DNA of 64,000 nucleotides from Perognathus longimembris pacificus. Taxonomy: Eukaryota > Chordata > Mammalia > Rodentia > Heteromyidae. How positions within the stretch are numbered: the first letter of the stretch is position 1; each line of letters opens with the position of its first letter. Positions 44,570 through 54,942 of this stretch are shown here, piece after piece. The notes below the pieces were generated by a model. The model saw only the letters and a list, made by a program, of their open reading frames with translations. It was not told the DNA's origin and did not search any database. The position numbers and the translations under genes are program-made. The stretch covers positions 57,681,708 to 57,745,707 of the forward strand of contig NC_063170.1 of NCBI RefSeq assembly GCF_023159225.1, written 5' to 3'.

Positions 44570-45772
44570 AAATTTAATTGTCAAGGTGATATACAGAGGG
44601 GTTACAGTTACATACATAAGGTAGTGAGTACATTTCTTGACACGCTCGTTACCTCCTTCCTCATTTTTCTCCCATCTTCCCTTCCCCTAACCCCCCTACC
44701 TGCCTTTTTTAACCTTCGCAATGATAGATATCATCATTCTAATCTTCAAAGCTTATGGACTCTACGAACATTAACAATAAAAGTATTTTTTCCTGGCTGG
44801 GTGCTCTGTACATTTCTTGCCTTTTGCTTAGTATCATCTGTTCCCTCTTTTTCTCTCATTTCTTCCCTTCCTCCACTGCCCTTGAGTTGCTTGGTTCACT
44901 TTCATCAATGTCCATTGCACCTGTTGGGTCTCCTCTACTGTATTTTTTTCACCTGCTTTCCACTCATTCTGTGCCCTCCTCCCATCTTCCCTCAGATGTG
45001 CACATGTATACACCATACGTGAGGCAAAGAATATAAAGTCCTCAAAATACTATAAGAAAATCAAAGAGAGGTCCTTTGTTTCCTTATCTTTGGAGTTCTT
45101 TTCAATCTGTATATTATTTTAAGTATATATGAAGTAGTGCTTGGGCCTTACTATTTGGTGCTTTTCTCCCAAGACTGTCCTTTTTTGGTCTCATTGTGTA
45201 TTGGTATCTTGGGTCCTGTTTGCTTTGTCATATCTCATTGCGATTTGGTTCTAACACTCGCATATCAGGGAGACCACACACCATTTGTCACTCTGTTCTT
45301 GGCTTGTCTCACTCAACATGATTTGTTCTAGTCATGTCCTGCCATTATTTTATCATTTCTAATAGCTGTGTAGAATTCCATTGTGTACAGGTACCACTTT
45401 TTTTTTTTTTTTTGCTGGTCCTGGGGCTTGGACTCAGGGTCTGAGCACTGTCCATGGCCTCTTTGCTCAAGGCTAGCACTTACCTCTTGAGTTACAGCGC
45501 CACTTCTGGCCTTTTCTGTTTATATGGTACTAAGGAATCAAACCCAGGGCTTCACTCATGCTAGGCAAGCACTCTACCACTAAGCCACAGTCCCAGCTCC
45601 AGGTACCACATTTTGGGGGATCCCATCTGTAGTGGGGCATCTGGGTTGTTTCCATATCTTGGCTATTATGAACAGTGCAGCAATGAACATGGAGGTGCAG
45701 GTGTCCTTGTTGTATCCTCGATCCTGTTGCTCAGGACAAATGCCTAGGAGTGGTATGGCTGGGTTGTTCTTG
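44570..45772 (-). mobile_element. 5'-truncated L1 (3'UTR and last part of ORF2), minus strand, with nested SINE
   Basis: Target duplication ccctattttt at 44559 and 45773 flanks the element. From the low end: gatatacagaggggttacag (3' terminus), a polypyrimidine block (44660-44700), then ctcactcaacatgatttg, tagaattccattgtgtac, gtttccatatcttggctatt and atgaacagtgcagcaatgaa, the antisense of the well known L1 ORF2 end. An IDL-Geo copy interrupts it at 45398-45600. The short frames within are not intact ORF2. Confidence 0.85.
45398..45600 (-). mobile_element. IDL-Geo SINE nested in the L1
   Basis: Antisense dimer with a T-tail, somewhat diverged (cttacctcttgagttacagc; gaatcaaacccagggc). Target duplication aggtaccac lies at 45389-45397 and 45601-45609 inside L1 sequence. 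Confidence 0.94.
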
Positions 45773-45783
45773 CCCTATTTTTA

Positions 45784-46015
45784 TGGAAAACACTGATCCA
45801 GAATTTAAGACATTAAAACTTTCATTTCTGATTAATGTAATTGAATTTATCTAATTGAATAGGCATAAGGTTGTATCTCTCCATCTCTTCTCATTCTTTC
45901 TTCCTGTCCTTTCCTCTTTCCTCCTTTTGTTATGTCCTTTCTTAGGGTATTTTCTCCATGGATACCCAATAGCAAGTTGAAATTGAACCACAAGGCAAAT
46001 CCAAAAGAGGGAAAG
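45784..46015. other. Unique non-coding DNA
   Basis: Nothing recognised. Confidence 0.4.
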
Positions 46016-46017
46016 AG

Positions 46018-46250
46018 GCAGGTATTGGTGGCGCATGCTTGTAGTCCTAGCTACTTAGGAGGCTGAGATCTGAGGATCGTGGTTCGAAGCTAGCCAAGAC
46101 AGAAAAGTCTGTGAGACTCTTATCTCCAATTAACCACCAGAAGTTTGAAGTGGAGCTGTGGCTCAAATGGTAGAAAGCTAGCTTGAGCACTGAAGGTCAG
46201 GCACAGCACCCAGGCCCAGAGTTCAAGCCCTAGGACCAGCACACCAAAAG
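46018..46250 (+). mobile_element. B1-Geo composite SINE
   Basis: B1 part ggtggcgcatgcttgtagtc, ctacttaggaggctgagatc, gtggttcgaagctagcc; linker ccaattaaccaccagaag; Geo part agctgtggctcaaatggtag, agagttcaagccctagg. Both internal box B-like motifs survive. Confidence 0.92.
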
Positions 46251-46254
46251 AAAA

Positions 46255-47070
46255 CAAAAGTCAGGAAGTGGATGGGGGGAGGGAGGAGAAAGCAAAAACA
46301 AAAACTTTACCAAAACTATAGATAATATTCAGAGCGATTACAGTAGGGTGCATCTTCTGACTTATAACCCGTGAACTCCAAGTCTATTAAATCCCTATCT
46401 GGCTGATAAAGTAGAGCAAAGACACTTCCAAATAAGATGTCTGCTCTTAGCTCCCACGGAGGATGTCTTCTAAAGGACGCTTGGAGTTCACACCAAAATG
46501 ACACACCAAACAGGAGCTGTGAAAGACACAGGACCCCACCCCGTCCACGCAACTCCCAGAACCTCTTCCTAAAAGGCTGGAAACCCATTCTTCCTCAACA
46601 TCCACAAGCAAGAGGAGAAAAACAAGGGGAAAAAATACAGGAAAATTCAAGCTAGGGTAAAACCAAGACAAGGGCACGAGTTGGGAAGATGTAAGGTTAG
46701 CTGATTGTAAACCTTAACAGGGGAAAGAGGGGTGAAAAATAAGAAAGGACAGGAGAAAACATGTGACCAAATCAAATGAATCTCAAAACAGCCAGTACTT
46801 GGAAAACGAGTAGAGACATGAAACTTCAGCGTGAACCTGAACCAGACCAATTAAGTCAAATGCAAATGGCTGTAAAAGGAAATGCATCTTGAAGTGGGAG
46901 TGAAATCTAAATGGAAATCAGATGGCTTGGGAGAAGGCAAGCCAGTAAGTGAGTCATCAAAATTACCCCTAGAAAAGGAAAGTTAACAGAAAAACAGAGA
47001 AGCATGTGGATAAAATGCATTCTGCTAGTGCAGGGCCTGGGCTAGCCGAATGTTTCTAATGGCTTCTCAA
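46255..47070. other. Unique non-coding DNA
   Basis: Short frames on both strands (up to 90 codons) without recognised domains. Confidence 0.4.
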
Positions 47071-47079
47071 GTCACAGAC

Positions 47080-47700
47080 CGAGACATAGATACACAGACA
47101 CTAAACACACAGACATAAACACACAGACACACAGACACAAACAGACATTAGATGCATAGACACACAGATACACACTAAACACATAGATACAGACACAGGC
47201 ACATAGACACATAGACATAAACACACAGACACAGACAGACACTAGACCCATAGATACACAGACACACACTAAACACATAGACACAGACACATAGACACAT
47301 AGACATAAACACACTGGACACATAGACACAGATACTGACACAGACACAGACATGTAGACATAAACACACAGACACTAAACACATATTCACAAATAGAGAT
47401 ACACAGACAGACACAGACACACAGTCAAACATAGACACATAGCCATAGACACACACTGACAGACATGCACAGACACAGACCCACAGACATGTAGCCATAA
47501 ACACAAGACATACTGACACAGACAAGCAGTCAAACAGACATGTAGAAATAGACACTCACTGACACAGACAGACAGACATAGACACACAGACACATAGACA
47601 TGGACAGACACATTGACACAGACACACAGACACAGACCTATAGATACAGACACACAGACATACACACACATACACAGACAGACTCAGGCACACAATACAA
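47080..47700. repeat. Diverged ACAGACAC/ATAGACAC minisatellite with longer-range periodicity
   Basis: About 620 bp almost devoid of long G or T runs on the plus strand, made of acacagac, catagacac, cataaacac and related 6-10 bp units. agacataaac recurs at 47111, 47213, 47301 and 47357 (steps of 102, 88 and 56 bp), suggesting higher-order units. Cys/Val/Ser-rich frames on the minus strand are open only because the repeat lacks stops. Confidence 0.93.
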
Positions 47701-47711
47701 ACACCCAAACA

Positions 47712-47783
47712 CAGACCTGCAGATGCAGACATAGGGTAATGGGTAGAACTCAGACCTGCAGATGCAGACATAGGGTAATGGGT
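47712..47783. repeat. 39-bp tandem duplication
   Basis: A 33-base block starting cagacctgcagatgcag is repeated exactly at 47712 and 47751; the spacer is agaact. It lies at the end of the minisatellite. Confidence 0.95.
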
Positions 47784-47789
47784 TCTAGA

Positions 47790-48125
47790 AGGAGAAAGTG
47801 AACACGGTCTGGATGTCTGGCCAGGAGGAGGTTCCGGCAGTGATGGGCCCAGTAACAAATTGCGGTTCTCTGATGCAATGTCAAGTCCAGGTAGGCTTGG
47901 CTGATGGTATAGTGGGAGATAATTCAACTCTACAGTTCCCAAACTCCCTGGCTCATACAACTGCCTGAGTTAACCAGCTGGTGTTGGAATACTCCCATGT
48001 TCTTCAGTAGAAAGCAGAGAAAGGAAGCAACAAGGAAAGACAAGGGCCATTGACAGGAAACGGGAAGTTAGAGGAAGAGGCTAATAGAGACCCTATCTGG
48101 AAAACAACTGAAAAAAACAAAAAGG
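47790..48125. other. Unique non-coding DNA
   Basis: Nothing recognised. Confidence 0.4.
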
Positions 48126-48127
48126 CC

Positions 48128-48192
48128 GAGGATGTGTTTGTCAAGCAAGTACAGGCCTTAGGTTCAAATCCCATTACTATCAAAAAAATAAG
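48128..48192 (+). mobile_element. Diverged ID-like monomer
   Basis: gaggatgtgtttgtcaagca and taggttcaaatcccattact resemble the left and box B parts of an ID-type SINE. Confidence 0.55.
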
Positions 48193-48426
48193 GCACATAA
48201 TTGCGCTATTTTTGCACATCAAACATTGTTTCAAGCACTCAAAATGCAATCGAACCAAACACTTTCTGCCATTTTTAATGAATGGCCACAGAATAAACAA
48301 GAAGCAAAAGAATAGTAGGTTGCACAATACATTAAAGTGTGACCAGTGAAGTGAAGTGAAAAGAGGGGACGTTTAGAGGATAGTTTGCTTTGTTTTGTTT
48401 TGTTTTAGTCTTTCTTGTTTATTTAA

Positions 48427-48632
48427 TACCAGTAGCAGTGCTTGAAATCAGGGCCCAGAGCTCTCTGTTAGCTTTTTCACTCAAAGCTGGCTGCTCTGTC
48501 ACTTGAGCCACAGCTCCACTTTTGGCTTTTTTGGTGGTTAATCCATTGGGAGATAGAGTTTCACAGACTTTCCTCCCAGCCAAGACTGGCTTTGAACCTT
48601 GATTGTTGGGATCTCAGCCTCTTGAGTTGCTG
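48427..48632 (-). mobile_element. B1-Geo composite SINE, minus strand
   Basis: Antisense Geo (gtgcttgaaatcagggccca ... gtcacttgagccacagctcc), linker ttggtggttaatcc, antisense B1 (ctggctttgaaccttgattg, ctcagcctcttgagttgc). Confidence 0.85.
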
Positions 48633-48634
48633 TT

Positions 48635-49905
48635 TTCAATCTTACAGCTCAACTAAGACTCACCGAGCACACCAGTCGTGATGGAATGTGAAACACTCGT
48701 GGACCAAGCAATTAGGAATTCTTCCTGGGATCCCTTGGCTGGGAACGAGGCTGGAAGTCTCGTTGGCCTCGTTGCTATGGCTGCGAATTTCCACGGGGTG
48801 GCAGCACAGAGCTAGTGATGGATGCAGCCCGCAGGAGGCCGGCTTTGCTTCCAATTGCAGTCCACAGACTCAAGGAACATCTCTTGGACCTGACCACTGG
48901 TCCAGGCATTTCTCTCTTTCCTGTTTCAAAATGTTAGCCGGATGAGGTGGGACGGCATTTCATGACCAGGACAGCAATGCCACTTTTGCCATATTGAGAA
49001 TCTAGAATTCTTAATAAATTGCTGCCAATTAAATTTGGCATTATTCCTGACTATTTTTTGTGTGTGATTAATGAGAATTTTACTCTTTACTGTTTCTCCC
49101 CTCTCTCCCCACCTTCCTAACACATTTCTGTCACCATCCATTAGTTACATTAGTTACAATTAGTTACATTTGTGTTCTTTACGGGACTATGATTCAGCAA
49201 ATGTTAGTGTGTGTGGCAAATTGTTAATTTTACACGATATTTCTTCTTTCTTCATGTTCCTCTTCCTCTTTCTCCTCTCTCCTCCTCTTGAAAGAACAAG
49301 AAGTTTCCTTTTTTTTTTTTGCTTTTATAACTGTATTTTAAGTAAGTGTGAAGTTTCCCTTTAATTCTTCCTTCTAGGAGGGGATTTTGATTGTCATGGA
49401 GCCTCTGAGACTTGTTAACCACAATAGGGAGGAAGAGGGGAGATGGGGGGGGTTCCACATTATCTCCCACCTTAAGCTTGATGCCCAGTTGTACGCATGA
49501 CTGTCCCCAACCTCTAGAGCAGGTTGTCCAGACAGGAGAGTTTATGCACATTGCACAAGACGGTAGAATCTGCATTCAGATTCTAGTCTGTCTCAGCCCA
49601 GGGCTCACCCATTCCTCGCACTCTTCAAGGGGTGAAGGAGAAACAACGTGGTGAAAATATTCAGAGCTCAGTGCACAGTGTGTGTGAGCTGATCAAAGAG
49701 CTCAGACAAGTGAGATCGCAAAGGCAGCTAGCTGTTGTTCATCGGTATATCCCAGATATACAGCCAGCCCTGTCGTAACTTTTTTCTGCCATGATTCTGC
49801 CTCAGGTAGAAATCATACCTTTTCCTTGTTTTTTTTTTAATTTTTAATTTTTATATGTTTGTATCTATAGATGAACCTTGATAGTTTGTCTAAAAGTAGG
49901 AAAAA
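48635..49905. other. Unique non-coding DNA
   Basis: ccacggggtggcagc (48791-48805) is a weak 13/15 CTCF-type match. Three ttagttaca units repeat at 49141-49168. No gene recognised. Confidence 0.4.
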
Positions 49906-49907
49906 TG

Positions 49908-50216
49908 GGCCGGATATTTGGAGGTGCATATCTGTCTTCCACCTATGTGGGAAACAGAGGGGGAAAGACCATCACAGTTCAAGGCCAGCCTAAGCAAAAG
50001 CTAGCATGACCCCATCTCATCAAAAGTCAGGCATGACGGTATGTCTATGGTCCCAGCTACACAGGAAGCAGGCCTTGCCATCCAAGGCCATTCTTGGGGC
50101 TGAAGTCTAAGACCCTATTTGAAAAAAAAAAAAAAAAGACTGGAGGTGTCATTCAAGGGGTAAAGGGCTTGCTTCAAGCAGGAGGCCCTAGGTTTAAATT
50201 TCAGTACCACAAAAAT
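49908..50216 (+). mobile_element. B1-B1-ID trimeric SINE
   Basis: First B1 (ggatatttggaggtgcatat, cagttcaaggccagcc), second B1 (caggcatgacggtatgtcta, ggtcccagctacacaggaag), A15 linker, then ID-like monomer (ggaggtgtcattcaaggggt, ccctaggtttaaatttc). Confidence 0.75.
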
Positions 50217-50219
50217 TAA

Positions 50220-51130
50220 ATAGTTAATGTTAGAAGAAAAGATACAAATGATAGATACCTCCAGGATTCCTAAGAGTAGTCCAAGAATTAACAACTTGCC
50301 TGGGATTTCATCTGTAAAGTGCTGGAGGATACTGCTCAGAGCCCCGTTTCCGCTTTTCTCCTCTCTGTGGGGACTTCAGACTCCACCACCCACCCGTAGT
50401 ATTGGGGGGGGGGGGATTTCCAAATGTAAGTCCATGTGTCTACAATGCAAAGGAAGGAAAAGCTTATGCCAAGGGCCCGGGGCAGTGTGGGAAATGGGAC
50501 TTGTCACTCTTGTAGCCTGCTACTTCTTTGAGAAAGATTTGGATGCTTCCAGAGAGAACACAATAGGATCTTTAGCCCAGCTGTCTCTGGAAATGGGGGT
50601 GCCCTCGTCACCGAGACACAGGTGTGGGGCAGCGAGGGGATGAGCAGGCGACATTGATGGAGTGCTAGCTGCTCTCCTGCTGGTCCGCCAGCCTCTTCCG
50701 ATACTTAAATCAGTAATGAATTAGGGGAATAATATTACCTGAGATTTACAGAATGTCCTCCGGCTGTTTGGAAAAGCTAGCTTTCCCTAAGGATCAGAGA
50801 ACAGTTTTTGTTTTTGTTTTAATTATCTTGAATTATTAATATTACCATTTAGGAGTGAATAATCGTTTCCTACTGGACTCTAAAAAGTACTTAATTATAC
50901 TGAGAGAATAATTTGTTCCAGCTTTATAAATAAACCTGGATATTGCCTAGATCCCCTTAAAAAAAAAAAACCCAATGGGAACATGCTGCTAATATAAATG
51001 AAATCAATGACTACATAATTCCCAGAGTAGCACTGTATCCTTACCCAGCCTATAAAAATAGGATGATCATGCTTACCTCTCAGGGCTGGTGAAGACTGAG
51101 GGAGAATAATCTGCAGCTGACTGAACACCA
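50220..51130. other. Unique DNA with a G12 run
   Basis: An open frame of 138 codons (50227-50643) crosses the poly-G run at 50404-50415 and has no recognised domain. No gene called. Confidence 0.4.
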
Positions 51131-51134
51131 GGCC

Positions 51135-51312
51135 TTTCCAAGTGCTTTATATAGATTCACTCTTGATTCGTGCCGCAACTTTACAAGGTGATGACTGGGA
51201 CCATTCATAAATGCGAAGACTTGAGGCACAGCGAGGGTGAGTAACTTGTCTTAGTCACACCGTAGGTAAGGCACAAAGCTGAGGTTGAGTCCAGACTGTC
51301 TCTGCAGAAACC
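51135..51312 (-). mobile_element. MIR, minus strand
   Basis: gcaactttacaaggtgatga, gacttgaggcacagcgaggg, tgagtaacttgtcttagtca, ctgaggttgagtccagactg follow antisense MIR closely. Confidence 0.88.
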
Positions 51313-51469
51313 ATTCGAGGAACCAGCATAGAGGTCATATGGGTAGAGAGGGTGTGTAATTAAAAAAAAAAACCCACCAGAGGCAAAAGCAGCCAGGTCC
51401 AGCTGGAGGGACGAGCTAGGTCATGGCTCATGGATAAAGCTGAGAGATAGCAGTCATTAGAAAGTCAAG

Positions 51470-51545
51470 ATGGGGTTGGAGGTGTGGCTCCATTGGTAGA
51501 GCACTAGCCAAGCTTCAGGTACCAAGTTCAAGTTCTAGCCTCAGA
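51470..51545 (+). mobile_element. tRNA-type SINE monomer
   Basis: ggaggtgtggctccattggt, agagcactagccaagc and agttcaagttctagcctc; similar to the monomer at 18428. Confidence 0.65.
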
Positions 51546-51549
51546 CCTT

Positions 51550-51660
51550 AAAATAATAGAGGAGGGAGAGAAAAAGAGCAATGTTCTCAATGTTTGGAAA
51601 GGACTGCAAGGCCCACCTACGTGTCAAGGACTCACCTCCATTAGCAGGGCCCAGCCTGGG
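51550..51660. other. Unique non-coding DNA
   Basis: Short spacer before the NRF1-like motif pair. Confidence 0.4.
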
Positions 51661-51673
51661 TAAATACCTGCAG

Positions 51674-51735
51674 TGCGCATGAGCACAGACCGTGCAGGCT
51701 GCACGCATGCGCTTGATGCTGGAGCTACCGCCGCC
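51674..51735. promoter_or_regulatory. Pair of NRF1-like motifs in a small CpG cluster
   Basis: tgcgcatgagca (51674-51685, one base from TGCGCATGCGCA) and acgcatgcgctt (51703-51714, with the intact gcatgc core), followed by accgccgcccatg (51727-51739). CpG-rich for this window. It could be a promoter relic; no transcript evidence is possible here. Confidence 0.35.
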
Positions 51736-51984
51736 CATGCCTTGGACTGCAAAATACCATTGGAAAGCTCTGTGTCACTGCAGCAAGTAGTGTGGAATAA
51801 ACACTGAAGGGGCTTTCTCACACATCCGCCCTCTGCAAGACCCCAGAACCTTGGAACAACTCAGGTGGAGAAATTCAATTTCTGATAGTCTGAATCGATA
51901 AGGGTGAGCAGTTGTATTTCATTTCTTTTTTTAAAGGAAGGAAAGCATAGGCCTCTAGGCAGGAACACAAAGGCACAATTCTTT

Positions 51985-52545
51985 ATTGAAAGGAACTCCA
52001 GGAAATGAAAACAAGAGGTTTTTCTCTTTGTTGTTTCTTATCTTGTTTGTTTATGTGTCTTTGAGAGGACAAGGGGGAGCCCAGAAATAGAGGAACAAAG
52101 GATGAACAAAATGCAGCTGTGGTACTCACTAGACCCTAGGTTTAAAATGAACTATAAACTTGTGGGTGAAGCCAGGCGCTGGTAATCCTAGCTGCTCAGG
52201 AGGCTGAGATCTGAGGATCACAGTTCAAAGCCAACCTGGGCAGGAAAGTCCTGTGAGACTCTTATCAACAATTAACCCCCAGAAAACCAGAAGTGGTTCT
52301 GTGGCTCATGTGGTAGAGCACTAGCCTTGAGCTGAAGAGCTCAGGGACAGCACCCAAGCCCAGAGTTCAAGGCCTGCCACCAACAACAAATAAAAACAAA
52401 AAGCAAAAAAAAAAATAATAATAATAACTTGTGGGTGAAGACGGGAGGGAAAAACTAGGAGAGAGCAAGGGGAGGGGAGACATTGTCCAAAAAGAAATGT
52501 ACTCTTTAAAATAAAAATTTTAAGAGGAAGAAACAGATTATTTCA
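51985..52545 (+). mobile_element. L1 3'UTR, sense strand, interrupted by a B1-Geo SINE
   Basis: After the SINE, gacgggagggaaaaacta, aaggggaggggagacattg and aaaaagaaatgtactc match the reverse complement of the L1 3'UTRs at 13778 and 44571. The A-rich end is at about 52510-52525. The upstream part (52060-52170) is less certain. Confidence 0.55.
52172..52425 (+). mobile_element. B1-Geo composite SINE nested in L1
   Basis: B1 part gcgctggtaatcctagctgc, aggaggctgagatctgagga; Geo part ttctgtggctcatgtggtag, gagcactagccttgagc. Perfect 15-bp target duplication aacttgtgggtgaag at 52157-52171 and 52426-52440. The tail contains (AAT)n. The 5' end lacks a few B1 bases. Confidence 0.94.
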
Positions 52546-52549
52546 GATG

Positions 52550-53525
52550 GGACTATAGATGAAACAGATTGGCTATGTGTAGTCATTGTTGACGCTGGGT
52601 GAGAAATAGAGGTAGATTCCTTATATTGTTGCATCTGTTCATTAATTTTTTTTAAAGAAATCTCTTATTTCTTGCACATGTCACATCGTGGTGACATTCT
52701 GACTTACAACCCACAACCAAGAAGCAGGTAGTCTGAGAGCCTCGTTTGTCAGGAGTTGAAAGACGGGGAGGGACAGTGAGCTGTGCCCGGTTGAGTCCTC
52801 CCTCAATCGCCTTCTGTAGCTAACACTTGCATCAGCCCTTCTGAAGTCTCTAGCATACCTCATCCTCATTTCACAACTCACAGCATCAGAACAGCAGACA
52901 TTACTATCCCCATTGCTCAACCCAGAAGAGAAAGACTGTGATTCCCTCCCCCCACCAACCTCCTGTATAAGGCAAAAAGGGAATCATGAATCAAGCCTCT
53001 AAAAATGAAGCCACCTACTTGTATGATTAGCAGCTCCCAGTGGGCCTTGAACAAGATCAAGGCTGCAATGGGCCTTGGAATCTCTATTGATTGGCTTGCC
53101 CCACCTGCCATAGGAAATATATTTCAAAATACTTGAATGGGAGTAGATTTAAAGGGCACATCTCATCCCCTTGTCTTTCCCCTCCCTCTCTTTCCCAAAA
53201 TTTCATCCTTGCCTTTAAAGACATGCCTTTAAAAGCAGAGAGCCAGAGAAATCAGCAGAGCTGAAGGAACAGAGATGTAAAGAGTCCCTGAAGATCTGGC
53301 AATCACATCATGGGATCAAATGTGCACAAAGGGCTTCCTCTTCCTCCTGACCACAAGCATGGAGCAAGAGGGGATTCTTGTCTCTCTGAAAGTCCCTTTG
53401 ATGACTGGGGCAAATAGAGTCTAGGGGCTGGATAAAACGCTTGTTTTCATCTTTTTGGTCAAATGTATGCTGAGGAAGCTTCTGAGTGCATGCATTTGGA
53501 AATGGACAGGGGATGTGGCTTGTTG
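52550..53525. other. Unique non-coding DNA
   Basis: The part near 52840-52920 (cctcatcctcatttcacaac, ttactatccccattgctcaa) could be a fragment of antisense MIR. No gene. Confidence 0.4.
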
Positions 53526-53530
53526 GGGAG

Positions 53531-53772
53531 ACAGTCCTGGGGCTCGAACTCAAGGCCTGGGCATTGTCCATGAGCGTTTCCCCCCCCCCCCCCCAAGGCT
53601 ACAGCTCTATCATTTGAGCCACAGCTGCCACTTTGGCTTTTTCTGAATGATTTATTGGAGGTAAGAGTCTCACAGACTTTCCTGTCTAGGCTGGCTTATA
53701 ACCACAGTCCTCTGATCTCAGCCTCCGGAGTAGCTAGGAATGAGAGGCATAAGCCACTAGCATCTGGCATGG
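53531..53772 (-). mobile_element. B1-Geo composite SINE, minus strand, with internal C15 run
   Basis: Antisense Geo (ggggctcgaactcaaggcct, then gcgtttc and C15 at 53580-53594, then atttgagccacagctgcc), linker, antisense B1 (ctcagcctccggagtagcta). The poly-C run replaces the usual cttgctcaagg region. Confidence 0.88.
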
Positions 53773-53774
53773 CG

Positions 53775-53995
53775 TGCCGCTTTTTAACTTTCTGTTCTTG
53801 TGGGACTCTTAGGAGATTTTCTTAGTAAAATGTAGCTTCAAGGTGAAGAGATGAAGGCGGGTATTACTTTGTGGACCTCTTGTGCATGTCTTTCCCATCC
53901 AAGGAAAAAATCTTGGAAGACACCCTCCCCCCTTCCCCCACCGTGCTGGTACAGGGTATGCATTTCATCCACAAAGTGATCCTTGTTTCTACAAA
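53775..53995. other. Unique non-coding DNA
   Basis: Nothing recognised. Confidence 0.4.
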
Positions 53996-54004
53996 CTTTA
54001 TTAT

Positions 54005-54088
54005 TTGTTTTGCAGTTCTGGAGATGGAATACAGGGCTTTTTGCAGGTTAGACAATTGTTCTTCCATCGAGCCATGTTCCCTCAGATC
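54005..54088 (-). mobile_element. ID-like SINE fragment, antisense
   Basis: gttctggagatggaatacag, ggctttttgcaggttagaca, cttccatcgagccatgttcc; diverged. Confidence 0.5.
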
Positions 54089-54089
54089 T

Positions 54090-54940
54090 CAAAACTTCCT
54101 CTAAAACACACACAACAACAACAACAAAATTTAAATGCGATTACTAACTCTCATCAAGTCAGATGTTCAGAAATCCAGTTTTTCAACTTGGGTTGTTCAA
54201 AGATCCTGGGGTTTTGGATGGAGTGGAAGGTTGCACTTCATACTAAAGTGAAAGGAGGGATTTGTGTTTGATGAACTAGCCTGATGGGCAATGGGTGTTC
54301 GTTTCTGTTTTCTGCCTCCTCTTCTTTCTGCACCTGCTCCTTATGAACGATAGGTGAAAAGTTGTCAGAGAGAGTATAGATGGGGCCACGATTCTGTGTG
54401 CATCCACTTTGCTTGGGCAACTGTAACTATGCATTTGAAGGGTACCCTGTTACTGTATTTGAAGTTGGTTGCGGAGTAGTTTGGCATTTGTTGGTGGGGA
54501 AAGGATGTCAGTGAATGGCACTGATTTCTTCCCCCTCATTCCCTATTTGCTTAGCTAATTGAAAGATGGGCTCACCTGAGACAGAAGGTTTAGACTATCC
54601 AGTCTCATCTCTTAATGGGACTCAGTGTTTTGCCCAAGTCTGGACCTTGGGTGCTTCACACCTGAGACAGACTTCACAGAATCACTGAATGATTTGATGC
54701 GTGGAACAGAGGAGGAAAGATGCATTTCTGCCCCTAATTTTCCTAACATAGTTCTGGGAGTGCCTCTGCTATTTGAAGTGGCAATGGAGTATAAGGTAGA
54801 CATTCATTTCACCTCAAACGCAGGGATATCCAGTCAGAATGGAAAAGGGGCTTCTCTACCCTGCTCCTTCTCCAATTATTTTAGTGCTTTCTGTGTGCAG
54901 GCAACTCAAGTGGATTCACTCATCATTTTTATTTTCCTCC
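54090..54940. other. Unique non-coding DNA
   Basis: A 109-codon frame (54625-54954) runs into the following SINE and has no recognised domain. Confidence 0.4.
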
Positions 54941-54942
54941 AT

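Noticed and set aside
44531..45022. 163-codon plus-strand frame
   Set aside because: It lies antisense within the L1 3'UTR pyrimidine tract, which is poor in stops on that strand.
47080..47700. CRISPR-like regular repeats
   Set aside because: No constant repeat with unique spacers; the units are a degenerate tandem minisatellite in eukaryotic DNA.
47072..47960. Several overlapping Cys/Val/Ser-rich minus-strand frames
   Set aside because: They are translations of the CA/GACA minisatellite and its flanks.
50227..50643. 138-codon plus-strand frame
   Set aside because: It crosses a G12 run and starts in a SINE tail; no domain recognised.
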